64,000 nt of DNA from an uncultured Pseudoalteromonas sp. (GCA_947493455.1 CANLRB010000001.1:744001-808000), one strand, 5' to 3'; positions 8,638 to 17,292 are shown, counted from the stretch's first letter. Made by a program: numbers and translations. Notes: generated by a model from the sequence alone, not told the origin.

Positions 8638-9967
8638 TGTGTTATCACTTGAACAACTTTTGCGACGTGTCGGTTTATTTATAGCAAGCCTCATTTCTTT
8701 GATTTGCTATTTAGCGCTGCGTGATAGCTTCGATAATTACATTGGCATATTGCTCACAACAATGGCTATGCTGGCGCTCTATAGTATCGCTTACATATCA
8801 GTACGTGAGCGCATACTTACGTGCTTTCGCAGAATACGGAATCACACTGAAGCGCTCAATAGCGAAGACTATAATTTAACTGGCAAGCCCGCTTTCATTA
8901 ACGGTGTTGCGTTTGAAGCGCAGCAGCAGTTAATCGAACTCAGTAACACAATGCAGGCAAACAAATCACTCTATGATCAACATGTATTCTTAGTCTATCA
9001 ATTGATCGAGCATTTTAACGTCCCCATCGTTATTTTAAGAAAACGCCAACAATTAAGTTATGCGAATAACGCCTACTCAGAGTATAAACAACAAGCCTGG
9101 CAAAGCTTGCGTTTCGCTTCTGTAAAATCACTCGGTCTTGAATATCATGATGAACAATGGCAATTCAGAGACCCTTTAGCCCGTCAGAAGTGGCAGATCA
9201 AACACAGTGAATTTGTTGACCAAGGACAAGCTCATCAATTACTGGTGATGATTGACCTTGAAGCGACACTGAGAGCGAGTCAACTCAAGGCGTGGCAGCA
9301 AATTATTCGCGTACTAGGTCATGAAATTCGCAATTCATTAACGCCAATCACCACACTCGCACAAACATTAAATAAACGTTTGGAAAAGCCGTCAGAGCAG
9401 CAAGCAATGACAATGATTTCGGAGCGTTGCCAACATTTACAAGACTTTGTCGCCCGTTATGCATCCATTCAACAGCAATTGAAGCTAAACCTTGCGCCTT
9501 TTTCATCACGCGTCTTAACTTCACGACTCAGTTCCCTCTACCCACAGGTAGAATTTACCATTGAAATACACAATGACACCCTCTATGGCGACAGCGCGTT
9601 CTTACAACAAGTATTTATTAATCTAGTTAAAAACGCGGTTGAGGCATGTCATGAGCAACCCCATATCCATATTTACATCAAAACAGTTAACGACGTGAGT
9701 GAAATAAGCATCAAGGATAACGGTCACGGTATCGCCAACCCCGACAATCTATTTGTTCCTTTTTATTCGACTAAACAAACAGGGCAAGGTATCGGGTTAT
9801 GCTTTTGTCAAAACATTATTGAACAACATAAGGGCCAGTTAACGCTTACCAATAATTCAGATCACGGTGCTTGTGCTAAGATTGTTCTGCCTCATGTGAC
9901 CCACACGTCGCAGGTTGAAAAAAGTCGCAGCAAAAATCATGAAAGCGACGCGTCAAACGATTCATAG
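8624..9967 (+). CDS. Membrane sensor histidine kinase, partner of the NtrC-type regulator
   Basis: A 447-residue kinase whose start overlaps the regulator by 14 bp. Two transmembrane helices (about 14-32 and 39-60) have almost no periplasmic loop, so sensing is probably within the membrane or cytoplasmic. A PAS-like linker region lies at about 115-215. The H-box is LGHEIRNSLTP with His233, followed by an N-box (NLVKNAVEA), G1 DNGHGI and G2 GQGIGL. This is the NtrB/YfhK-like HisKA plus HATPase arrangement. The last 92 bp are antisense to the 3' end of the LysR gene that follows. Confidence 0.9.
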   Translation: MISINVLSLEQLLRRVGLFIASLISLICYLALRDSFDNYIGILLTTMAMLALYSIAYISVRERILTCFRRIRNHTEALNSEDYNLTGKPAFINGVAFEAQQQLIELSNTMQANKSLYDQHVFLVYQLIEHFNVPIVILRKRQQLSYANNAYSEYKQQAWQSLRFASVKSLGLEYHDEQWQFRDPLARQKWQIKHSEFVDQGQAHQLLVMIDLEATLRASQLKAWQQIIRVLGHEIRNSLTPITTLAQTLNKRLEKPSEQQAMTMISERCQHLQDFVARYASIQQQLKLNLAPFSSRVLTSRLSSLYPQVEFTIEIHNDTLYGDSAFLQQVFINLVKNAVEACHEQPHIHIYIKTVNDVSEISIKDNGHGIANPDNLFVPFYSTKQTGQGIGLCFCQNIIEQHKGQLTLTNNSDHGACAKIVLPHVTHTSQVEKSRSKNHESDASNDS

Positions 9968-10811
9968 GTGCATGAGATGAAGTGGCAAATCCGTACTCAT
10001 AACGAAGATTACTTTCGAGCGGAATTAATGTTAGTTGCTCATCCACATATTGCTCTGCCAATAGCTTATTAACAATGGCAACGCCGTGTCCGCGTTTTGC
10101 AAAGGTGCATGCGGTTGCCACTGTATTGGCGTCAATTTTCACTCTCATGGTGAGCTGTTTTTGACGAAATTCACTCTCAATAGCATTACGCGAGCGACGA
10201 CCACGCCCCAATAAGATTAATTCATATTGTGCCAACTGAAATAAACTAATTGCATCTTGCTGCGCTAACGGGTGTTCTTGACTGAGGGCACACACGGCAT
10301 CACTTGTAATTAACTGTGTAATCGCTAACCCTGGGAAAGCTTCCGGTAACGGAATAAAGCCGCAATCGACCGAGCGCAGTGCGATTTGGTCCAGTGCCTG
10401 TTGCGGATTATGACTTTCCAAACAAATATTCACCTTAGGGTACATTTGCAAAAACTCCGTAACAACACTCGCCAATGGCCCAGCAATAAAGCTATTTGGC
10501 GCAACAATTTTCAAAGTACCCGATGTCGCTTCTTTCATATTGCGGGCAAGCGTTGTGACTCGCTCAATATTAGAAAGTAGCACGTCAACCTCAGATAAGA
10601 GGCTATGCGCTTCATCGGTCGCAATGAGACGCCCTTTGTCGCGATAAAATAGTGAAAATCCAATATGCGTTTCAAATTGCGCAAGTAAACGGCTGATCCC
10701 CGGTTGCGTCATTCCTAGATGCTTGGCAGCGGCCGTCGCCGAACCTGTTAACATAATCTGTGAAAATGCTTCTAAACACCGAATATTAAGCGAACTCATC
10801 GACGATTCCAT
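9876..10811 (-). CDS. LysR-family transcriptional regulator
   Basis: A 311-residue LysR protein. The N-terminal winged helix-turn-helix (about 8-65, including TGSATAAAKHLGMTQPGISR) is followed by a linker helix and a two-lobed effector domain from about 95. It is divergent from the N-formylglutamate amidohydrolase-like/YfcC operon, so regulation of that operon and of itself is expected. The ATAAC-N5-GTTAT repeat 10 bp upstream of its ATG is a likely operator. The 3' end overlaps the convergent kinase gene by 92 bp. The effector is unknown. Confidence 0.88.
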   Translation of the reverse strand: MESSMSSLNIRCLEAFSQIMLTGSATAAAKHLGMTQPGISRLLAQFETHIGFSLFYRDKGRLIATDEAHSLLSEVDVLLSNIERVTTLARNMKEATSGTLKIVAPNSFIAGPLASVVTEFLQMYPKVNICLESHNPQQALDQIALRSVDCGFIPLPEAFPGLAITQLITSDAVCALSQEHPLAQQDAISLFQLAQYELILLGRGRRSRNAIESEFRQKQLTMRVKIDANTVATACTFAKRGHGVAIVNKLLAEQYVDEQLTLIPLESNLRYEYGFATSSHAPMNRLTRRFHDFCCDFFQPATCGSHEAEQS

Positions 10812-10820
10812 ACCTACTCC

Positions 10821-10835
10821 ATAACATATTGTTAT
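10821..10835. promoter_or_regulatory. Candidate LysR-type operator
   Basis: Inverted repeat ATAAC-ATATT-GTTAT sits in the divergent region just upstream of the LysR gene. It resembles the ATAACC-N3-GGTTAT boxes linked to the second LysR gene of this window, but differs in the inner positions. Confidence 0.45.
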
Positions 10836-10955
10836 ACCTAAATAGCATTATTTCATGATATTGCATGACAAAACGAGCATTGTAAACTGGATTTAAGTCA
10901 ACAATCGGTTGTAGTAGGACAATTAGGTGTTGGCTTAGGTCCCTTGAAAACCTTG

Positions 10956-10984
10956 AGCACCAGTCACGTGATTGGTGCTTTTTT
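10956..10984 (+). terminator. Leader terminator-like hairpin before the amidohydrolase gene
   Basis: AGCACCAGT and ATTGGTGCT pair (one G-T wobble) around a CACGTG loop, followed by six T. No plus-strand gene ends nearby, so it may be a transcription attenuator in the leader of the operon starting at 11016. It also argues against the longer in-frame start at 10944. Confidence 0.55.
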
Positions 10985-11015
10985 CAACTTACAGTATGAC
11001 ACAGGCAGTACCAAC

Positions 11016-11879
11016 ATGATTGAACCATATACTTTGTTAACGCCAGACGCACAAACCCGTATTCCACTTATTTTTGACTCGCCTCACAGTGGCTTATTTT
11101 TTCCAAACGATATACAGCGCTTAGTCAGTGATGATGAATTAAAAACGGGCTGGGATGCATACATCGAAGATTTATGGAGTCACATCGTGGCAGAAGGCGG
11201 CACATTATTACACGCAAATTTCTCGCGCATGTTTATCGATCCGAATCGCAGTGCCTGTGATATAGACCCTGAATTACTGCAAAGTCCGATGGACAACATG
11301 CATCCTACTCAGTATTCTGCACGAGGTATGGGCCTTATCCGTCGTTTTGTCCTCCCTAGAAAACCCATGTATCAAGACAAACTATCGATTGACGACGTTC
11401 AATCGCGAATTTGCTTGTTCCATGCGCCCTATCATCGTGCACTCTTACAACAGTTGACTTCATTTAAACAAACTTTTGGTGCAAGCTGGCATGTAGATTG
11501 TCATTCCATGAAGTCGGTCGGTAATAAGATGAATATTGACGCTGGCAGTAAACGCCCTGACATCATTTTAGGTAATAATCTTGACCGCACCGCGGGAATT
11601 GAGTTCACTGAGGTAATTAGAGATAGTTTCGAAAAATTAGGTTACCGTGTTGTACTCAATGATCCATATAAAGGCGGTTATTTAGTCACTCACTATGGTA
11701 ATCTTGCCAATAACCAACATAGTATTCAAATTGAAATCAACCGCGCACTCTATATGAATGAAAAGCGCTTTGAAAAAAATGATAATTATGAGGCCTTTCG
11801 CCAAGATTTAGCGCAAGTCGGCCAAACCATAGCAGACTATGTTCGTCATCAAGTTACAGCGGCGCGAGCATCATTATGA
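11016..11879 (+). CDS. N-formylglutamate amidohydrolase-family protein
   Basis: A 287-residue cytosolic hydrolase of the HutG-like FGase family, which cleaves N-acyl (classically N-formyl) glutamate or similar amides using a metal. Visible family features are an N-terminal DSPHSG segment, a central arginine-rich stretch (FIDPNRSACDID), the WHVDCHSM segment with Asp/His residues, and a C-terminal IQIEINRALYM segment. The start at 11016 gives the family's normal length; the in-frame ATG at 10944 would place a terminator-like hairpin inside the coding region. Its stop overlaps the transporter start (ATGA). No hut genes are present, so a role in histidine breakdown is not supported. An N-acylated amino acid or peptide imported by the next gene product is a reasonable inferred substrate. 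Confidence 0.8.
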   Translation: MIEPYTLLTPDAQTRIPLIFDSPHSGLFFPNDIQRLVSDDELKTGWDAYIEDLWSHIVAEGGTLLHANFSRMFIDPNRSACDIDPELLQSPMDNMHPTQYSARGMGLIRRFVLPRKPMYQDKLSIDDVQSRICLFHAPYHRALLQQLTSFKQTFGASWHVDCHSMKSVGNKMNIDAGSKRPDIILGNNLDRTAGIEFTEVIRDSFEKLGYRVVLNDPYKGGYLVTHYGNLANNQHSIQIEINRALYMNEKRFEKNDNYEAFRQDLAQVGQTIADYVRHQVTAARASL

Positions 11880-13270
11880 CAACAACACACACAGATAAAA
11901 AACGAACCGTTAATCCAATTATTATCTTAATGGGAATTTTATTTATCGCGATGGCGCTGACGTACATCGTTGATTCCGGCCAATATCAACGAGAAGGCAA
12001 AATTGTCGTACCGAATAGCTATCAAGAAATAGAAAAAGACCCATCAGTTAGTGACCTATTTTCGACAAGCAATAAAACGGGCGATGATTTTGCCTATCCA
12101 GTGAGTCTAACAGACACCCTAATGTCAATTCCTGAAGGCCTTGAAAAAGGGTCGGGTCTCATCTTTATGGTGCTCATTATAGGTGGCGTATTTGGTATTT
12201 TAACAACCGCCGGTGCGATAGACGCAGGGCTTGAGCGCATGATGAGCATGGTTAAAGGCAACGCTTACCTTTTAATCATATTCTTAATGCTGCTCTTTTC
12301 AGCAGGCAGCACGTTTTTAGGGCTCGCATCTGAATATTTAATCGTTATCCCTCTTATGGTTGCGATGGCGACACGCCTTGGTATGCAGCCCATTATAGGT
12401 TTTGCGATTGTAACCGTTGCAGTAAAAGCAGGCTACCTCTCGTCAGTGACAAACCCACTGCCTTTGACCATAGCGCAACCCCTGTTAGATTTACAAATAT
12501 TCAGTGGCGCTAAGCTACGCTTTTTCTATTACCTTGTGTTTGTCACAATTGGTATCTCATTTGTCCTTGTGATGCTCAAACGCACCGGATTCGATAGCAA
12601 TAAACCAATTGAATTTGAAGCCAAATCGCTGTCGGTACGTCATTCTTTAATGCTTATCACCCTCGTCGCAAGTATTGCATTTTTAGTTTATGCATCCAAC
12701 GAATGGCAGTGGAAACATCATGCAATATCTGCCTACTATATCGGAGTGAGTCTTTTGCTTACACTCATCAGCGGCATGCATGCAAGCGATGCGGCGGATG
12801 CGTTTGTCGGTGGTATGAGAAAAGTATTACTCGCGAGCTTTTTAATTGGCGTGGCAACCGCGGTCGCGATTACTCTTAAAAAAGGGTATATCCTCGATAC
12901 CGTGGTGTATTCATTGATGCAATTAATTGGTGAAGGCGGTGCGACTGTATCGGTCATTGGCATGTTTGTGTCGCAGCTACTACTTGACTTTTTAATCCCA
13001 TCAACCTCAGGACAAGCCGCAGTCAGTATGCCTATTTTAGGCCCAATCGGGCAGCTCTCCGGGGTACCGCCACAAACGACTGTCGCCGCATTTTTATTCG
13101 GCAACGGGATAACTAATATAATTACACCAACGTCAGGTACCTTATTAGCATATTTAGCAACAGCCCGTATCGGCTGGTGGCAATGGGCAAAATTTGTCGC
13201 CCCACTTTGGCTTATTTATATTTTTGTTGCCATCATACTACTTGCGATTAGCGTGCAACTCGGTGCATAA
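11876..13270 (+). CDS. YfcC/DcuC-family membrane transporter
   Basis: A 464-residue polytopic inner-membrane protein with about 11-12 hydrophobic segments and an N-terminal helix at 15-32. It resembles the YfcC family (C4-dicarboxylate/basic amino acid anaerobic-carrier-like), with a glycine-rich helix (FMVLIIGGVFGILTTAGAID) and the conserved LIPSTSGQAAVSMPILGP motif near 370-390. The start overlaps the amidohydrolase stop by 4 bp, so the two are co-translated. It probably imports the amidohydrolase substrate or exchanges a product; the substrate is unknown. A strong terminator ends the unit. Confidence 0.85.
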   Translation: MTTTHTDKKRTVNPIIILMGILFIAMALTYIVDSGQYQREGKIVVPNSYQEIEKDPSVSDLFSTSNKTGDDFAYPVSLTDTLMSIPEGLEKGSGLIFMVLIIGGVFGILTTAGAIDAGLERMMSMVKGNAYLLIIFLMLLFSAGSTFLGLASEYLIVIPLMVAMATRLGMQPIIGFAIVTVAVKAGYLSSVTNPLPLTIAQPLLDLQIFSGAKLRFFYYLVFVTIGISFVLVMLKRTGFDSNKPIEFEAKSLSVRHSLMLITLVASIAFLVYASNEWQWKHHAISAYYIGVSLLLTLISGMHASDAADAFVGGMRKVLLASFLIGVATAVAITLKKGYILDTVVYSLMQLIGEGGATVSVIGMFVSQLLLDFLIPSTSGQAAVSMPILGPIGQLSGVPPQTTVAAFLFGNGITNIITPTSGTLLAYLATARIGWWQWAKFVAPLWLIYIFVAIILLAISVQLGA

Positions 13271-13285
13271 GTGTAAGCAGATATA

Positions 13286-13319
13286 AAAAGCAAAGACATA
13301 TAGTTCTTTGCTTTTTTTA
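13286..13319 (+). terminator. Intrinsic terminator of the amidohydrolase-transporter operon
   Basis: AAAAGCAAAGA pairs with TCTTTGCTTTT, followed by a T-tract, 15 bp after the transporter stop. Confidence 0.88.
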
Positions 13320-13363
13320 TAAAAGCCCCTACTCTAGCTTAAAAACATGACTTGGAATAAATA

Positions 13364-13771
13364 ATGGCAGGCGAAACAAATCTTAATGCCTTGATAAGAT
13401 CAATGAAACCAAAGCTCATTGATGGGGTATTTGTATATGTAACAACGCAAGAGACTGAGTTCAATTTAACCGAGTTAAAGCCGTTGGCATCAATTTTAGA
13501 GCAAGAAGGGCTAACCCTAGTGCTCGACAAAGCCGTTGCAAAACGTAATCACTTTGATTATTTAGGCGACTATCGCTTAATTAGCCTACAAATTCACTCC
13601 AGTTTAGAGGCCGTTGGTTTGACCGCTGCATTTGCAACAGCCCTTTCTCAGGAAAATATCAGTGCCAATGTACTTGCTGGTTACTATCATGACCATTTGT
13701 TAGTGCAGGAAGCGGATGCCGAGCGTGCAATGTCTGTACTCACGCATTTAAGTCAACGAGGCGTATCATGA
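13364..13771 (+). CDS. ACT-domain protein (COG3602-like)
   Basis: A 135-residue cytosolic protein with two ACT-like halves (about 20-65 and 70-130). The second contains SSLEAVGLTAAFATALSQ and ANVLAGYYHDHLLV, typical of the COG3602 family. ACT folds usually bind amino acids, but no enzyme domain is attached and the biological role is unknown. Its stop overlaps the GrpB-family gene (ATGA, 13768-13771), so the two form a translationally coupled pair. Confidence 0.8.
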   Translation: MAGETNLNALIRSMKPKLIDGVFVYVTTQETEFNLTELKPLASILEQEGLTLVLDKAVAKRNHFDYLGDYRLISLQIHSSLEAVGLTAAFATALSQENISANVLAGYYHDHLLVQEADAERAMSVLTHLSQRGVS

Positions 13772-14289
13772 AACGTCGCATCGAGGTCGTTGACTATTGT
13801 CCTAGCTGGCGTGATAAATTTAACAACGAAAAAAGCGCCTTAACAGCAGTTTTACGCCAACCAAAAGCACGTATTTGGCATATAGGGAGCACTTCAGTAG
13901 CAGGGCTTGTGGCAAAACCAATTATTGATATCTTAGTTGGCCTACCACAAGTCGACGAAATAGACCGCTATAATAAAGAATTAGCAAAACTTGGCTATGT
14001 TGCCAAAGGTGAAAATGGCATTGCTGGTCGTCGCTATTTTCAAAAAGGTGGCATACAGCGCTCTCATCACATGCATGTGTTTGGTCTTGATCACCCAGCG
14101 TTAAGGGCACACCTTGCATTTCGCGATTACTTGCGTCTCAATGCGGATATTGCAACTGAATATGGCCAAATTAAAACAGCTGCAGCCCTAAGCTGTCAGC
14201 ACGATTCAAATCAATATATGGCGCTTAAACATAAATTTGTTGAGCACCATCTCGCCATCGCACTCGATTCGATGACAAAGCAACGTTAA
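13768..14289 (+). CDS. GrpB-family (UPF0157) nucleotidyltransferase-like protein
   Basis: A 173-residue protein with the family hallmark GSTSVAGLVAKPIIDILVGL near 34-53, where the GS and two downstream Asp residues resemble a pol-beta-type nucleotidyltransferase core. SHHMHVFG follows near 95. Family members are about 170-190 residues, so it is full length. Its function is unproven, although some relatives are fused to CoA-biosynthesis kinases. It is coupled to the ACT gene by a 4-bp overlap. Confidence 0.85.
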   Translation: MKRRIEVVDYCPSWRDKFNNEKSALTAVLRQPKARIWHIGSTSVAGLVAKPIIDILVGLPQVDEIDRYNKELAKLGYVAKGENGIAGRRYFQKGGIQRSHHMHVFGLDHPALRAHLAFRDYLRLNADIATEYGQIKTAAALSCQHDSNQYMALKHKFVEHHLAIALDSMTKQR

Positions 14290-14380
14290 CCGGCAACGAA
14301 GCAACTAATTAGTAGCGCTACTATTCAACTTACGCCCTAAATTGTATACAATTTATTTTTATTTATACTATGGCTTGATT

Positions 14381-15583
14381 ATGTCACTCGATTCACTCGC
14401 AAAGCGCTACGTACAACTTACTCTTGCCCTCGGTGAGCACCACCCACACTATATCGATGCTTATTATGGCCCTGCGGATTGGCGACCGACAGAAAAAACT
14501 GAACTGGATGAGCTCGAAAGTCAAATAGCTTGCTTGTGCACTCAGTTGACAGAGCATTCGGCACCAGAAGATGAACAATTACGACTTCACTTTTTGCAAG
14601 TGCAGGCACGTGCAATGACCGCATTTCTGCAACTTGTTAAAGGTAAGCCAATGCCATTTGATGAAGAGTCAATTCATCTCTATGACGCAGTTTCACCGCA
14701 AATTAATGAACTACAGCTCGATATCACCCTTGAAAAATTAGCCGATGCGCTACCAGGCAGCGATCCACTTAACGAACGATTTAGCCAGTTTGTTGAACAA
14801 TTTGTCATCCCTAAAGATAAATTAGATGCCGTATTTAGTGCCGCAGTCGATGAATCTCGCAGACGAACCAAACAGTATATTGTGCTAGATGACAATGAAA
14901 GCTTTTCAATTGAGTATGTCACAGACAAAGTGTGGAGCGGTTATAACTGGTATCAAGGTAATAATTACAGCCTAATACAAATGAACACTGATTTTCCGAT
15001 TTATATCTCGCGCGCAGTTGATTTAGCAGCCCATGAGGGGTATCCCGGTCACCATGTTTTTAACTCGTTAATGGAAAAGCATTTAGTAAATCACAAAGGA
15101 TGGTTTGAGTACTCGGTATACCCTCTGTTTTCTCCGATGTCATTACTTGCTGAGGGCAGTGCCAATTACGGTATTGAAGTGGTCTTCCCGCGAGCCGAAC
15201 GAATTCAATTTGAAAAGAGCGTCCTGTTTCCACTAGCGGGTTTAGATAGCAATTTAGCCGAGCAGTACTATTTAGTACAAGACCTGGTGCAAGAATTATC
15301 CTATGCCGACAATATGGTAGCAAAACGCTATTTAGATGGCGCTATAAATCGTGAAGAGGCAATTGCTTTACTCGTTAAATACACGCTTGTAAGTCAAGAT
15401 AAAGCCACGCAGCGTCTCGGGTTTATCGAAGCAAATCGCGCGTACGTGATCAACTACAACTTAGGGCAAGATATCGTCAAAGCTTATGTTGAAAAACAAG
15501 TCCCATCGCGCGATCCGATAAGAATTTGGCAATGCTTTACGCATTTACTAGCAAACCCAAAAACAGCCAGCATGATGCAATGA
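14381..15583 (+). CDS. DUF885-like putative zinc metalloprotein
   Basis: A 400-residue, apparently cytosolic protein with no signal peptide. The motif HEGYPGHH at 218-225, preceded by a hydrophobic stretch, matches the HExxPGHH zinc motif of DUF885. A downstream Glu-rich helix (LLAEGSANYGIEVVFP, about 253-268) would supply a third ligand. The start was moved from 14342 to ATG 14381, because the upstream codons encode an atypical aromatic-rich stretch. The chain is shorter than typical secreted DUF885 proteins (about 550-600 residues). A peptidase function is likely but unproven. Monocistronic, ending in a strong terminator. Confidence 0.7.
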   Translation: MSLDSLAKRYVQLTLALGEHHPHYIDAYYGPADWRPTEKTELDELESQIACLCTQLTEHSAPEDEQLRLHFLQVQARAMTAFLQLVKGKPMPFDEESIHLYDAVSPQINELQLDITLEKLADALPGSDPLNERFSQFVEQFVIPKDKLDAVFSAAVDESRRRTKQYIVLDDNESFSIEYVTDKVWSGYNWYQGNNYSLIQMNTDFPIYISRAVDLAAHEGYPGHHVFNSLMEKHLVNHKGWFEYSVYPLFSPMSLLAEGSANYGIEVVFPRAERIQFEKSVLFPLAGLDSNLAEQYYLVQDLVQELSYADNMVAKRYLDGAINREEAIALLVKYTLVSQDKATQRLGFIEANRAYVINYNLGQDIVKAYVEKQVPSRDPIRIWQCFTHLLANPKTASMMQ

Positions 15584-15612
15584 GTCAAACCAATAAATCG
15601 TTAGTAAATTAT

Positions 15613-15645
15613 AAAAAAATGCCAATCAAGGATTGGCATTTTTTT
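15613..15645 (+). terminator. Intrinsic terminator
   Basis: ATGCCAATC-AAG-GATTGGCAT is flanked by an A-run and followed by seven T, 30 bp after the DUF885-like gene. Confidence 0.9.
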
Positions 15646-16043
15646 CAGTGATACTCTATTTTCCATCTGCGTAAAATCAAATACACGACGGTCGTGACTC
15701 ATCATTGTCACAAATCCGACGCAAATCGACACTATCAATACCGATAACAAGTACAATCAAACATGTTTATTTATTCGCAGTTGCCTTACATATAACATGC
15801 TCCAGCCCTAGATAAGTGAGAATAATTGTTTGAAGTTGTTTACTTTTTAAAATGCTCACATTTGTTTGAAGTTGTTTCAGCGATATTCGCGAGTTCACTC
15901 TAAAAACATTAACAATTGTGCGAATTTGTACGAATTAGCACAAGAGCACTTGTACCCAGTCAAATTGTTATTATTCTGTAACATTCATTACATAGAAAGT
16001 TTGAAAACTTGTTACGTTGTTGTAAGGGATGAAATAAGAATAA
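15646..16043 (+). promoter_or_regulatory. Upstream region of the MipA/two-component operon
   Basis: About 400 bp without a convincing gene; the short reading frame from 15866 is out of frame with, and overlaps, the MipA start. It holds two perfect copies of TTGTTTGAAGTTGTTT (15826-15841 and 15862-15877), each containing TTGTTT twice at 10-bp spacing. A further tandem 10-mer, TTGTGCGAAT/TTGTACGAAT, is at 15916-15935. Ten-base direct repeats are the usual form of OmpR/PhoB-type operators. Confidence 0.6.
15826..15877 (+). repeat. Two perfect 16-bp direct repeats, candidate response-regulator sites
   Basis: TTGTTTGAAGTTGTTT occurs at 15826 and 15862, 36 bp apart. Each copy is itself a pair of TTGTTT units one helical turn apart. 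The probable binder is the OmpR-type regulator encoded at 17289. Confidence 0.65.
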
Positions 16044-16859
16044 ATGATCATGGGCAAAATGACTGTTGTATTTGCTGCGGTGACAATGCTAGCTTTTGCT
16101 GTACAAACAAAGGCTGAAGCCGAGTACATCACGACTCAAGATTGGAATTTTTCGCTATCGTTTGGTTATGGGGAATTACAAAATCCCATTGGCAACACTG
16201 ACAATGTGACACTGTATGCATTGCCAAACGTTCAATTCTATAACGATCGCTTTTTTATCGACAATACAACTGTCGGGTATAGCCTGTTTGAAAATAATCA
16301 CCTTTATTTCGACATCATTGGGCAACTCAATGACGACGGACTCTATTTTAATTTTGAAGATTTCGGCGTACTTAGCGCAATAGGCCTCGACGCGGCTAGG
16401 GGTATAGACTTACCGAACATAGAACGTGATATTTCATATTTAGGGGGCGTGGGCTTAGGTTATCTTTGGCACGACACGTTAATTAGCATGACTTGGCTAA
16501 ATGACATAACAAACACACATCATGGTGATGAGCTCACTGTTAAGGTCGGTCGCCAACATAATTTTGGCGAAACTCAAATCGGTTTAAATTTAAGTGCAAC
16601 ACGTAAAAGCCATGATTTATTGCGTTATTACTATCAAATAGAGCAATCCGAAAGTGTCATCTTTGCTGGAACTTATGTGCCAGAATCAGCAGGTATCAAT
16701 TATCAGATCCATTTCACAATCGACCAACCAATAGGACGAGGCTGGTTCTTAACTGGCGCATTAAAAAGAACTTTTTTAAGCAATCAAATAAGCGACAGCA
16801 TTATTATTGAACGCCACCATATCGACAATTATTTTGCGGGTGTTAAATATGCCTTTTAG
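16044..16859 (+). CDS. MipA/OmpV-family outer-membrane protein
   Basis: A 271-residue protein with a signal peptide (hydrophobic stretch about 6-18, cleavage near the AEA residues at 24-27). A beta-barrel-like body follows, with alternating aromatic/hydrophobic strands (TLYALPNVQFYNDRFFIDNT) and a C-terminal aromatic residue (KYAF). The pattern and length match MipA/OmpV proteins. It heads a four-gene operon with a DUF3019 protein and a two-component pair. In related marine bacteria this arrangement recurs and is thought to respond to envelope-active compounds, but that role is recalled rather than shown here. Its 3' end overlaps the next gene by 11 bp. Confidence 0.8.
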   Translation: MIMGKMTVVFAAVTMLAFAVQTKAEAEYITTQDWNFSLSFGYGELQNPIGNTDNVTLYALPNVQFYNDRFFIDNTTVGYSLFENNHLYFDIIGQLNDDGLYFNFEDFGVLSAIGLDAARGIDLPNIERDISYLGGVGLGYLWHDTLISMTWLNDITNTHHGDELTVKVGRQHNFGETQIGLNLSATRKSHDLLRYYYQIEQSESVIFAGTYVPESAGINYQIHFTIDQPIGRGWFLTGALKRTFLSNQISDSIIIERHHIDNYFAGVKYAF

Positions 16860-17292
16860 CACATGGCAGTCGAGTCTTATCGCAAAAGGAAGTTTGATTC
16901 TTTGCTTCGGGTTTACGCCTGTAGTTTCAGCCCAATTCTCTTGGCAAAAAGAAAATAAAAATAATCAAATCGGTGATTTTCAGTTGATCCCGCATACCTG
17001 CGTCATGGAAAAACAACAGACAACTTGTACCCGGGAACTCACCATCACTTTTTCCAGTCACTTCCCTAAAGCAATTTGTATTTATAGCTCATTGAGCAAG
17101 CAGCCTATCACATGCACTGATACACGCACTAAACATGTTGTTATGCACAGTATCGATAGCTCGCACGATATCACATTCACGGTGTTTGACAGTCAAAGCA
17201 ACACGGAAATAGCCAAAAAAACGCTTGAGGTAACCCAATTTAGACCAGTTACCAAACGCATAAAAAGACAGTACGGGATCGGATTACTATGA
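16849..17292 (+). CDS. DUF3019-family periplasmic protein
   Basis: A 147-residue predicted secreted protein. The start was taken at ATG 16849 (GGTG upstream), because it begins a clear signal peptide ending near VVSAQF, whereas the longer frame from 16807 adds non-signal residues. The mature part is small and cysteine-containing (HTCVMEKQQTTCTRELTI, then ICIYSS and PITCTD), giving four cysteines that could form two disulfides. This matches DUF3019, found next to MipA genes. It may be a periplasmic signal modulator, which is inference. Overlaps MipA by 11 bp and the response regulator by ATGA. Confidence 0.75.
   Translation: MPFSTWQSSLIAKGSLILCFGFTPVVSAQFSWQKENKNNQIGDFQLIPHTCVMEKQQTTCTRELTITFSSHFPKAICIYSSLSKQPITCTDTRTKHVVMHSIDSSHDITFTVFDSQSNTEIAKKTLEVTQFRPVTKRIKRQYGIGLL

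Noticed and set aside
10944-11015. Longer N-terminus for the amidohydrolase
   Set aside because: A terminator-like hairpin lies inside it and the family length fits the start at 11016.
12736-13104. 122-codon open frame on the minus strand inside the YfcC-type transporter gene
   Set aside because: It is antisense to a conserved membrane helix region, with no ribosome site or recognisable domain; a shadow of codon bias.
15866-16117. 83-codon plus-strand frame upstream of the MipA gene
   Set aside because: It overlaps the MipA start in another frame, includes the candidate operator repeat and a cysteine-rich out-of-frame tail; no family recognised.
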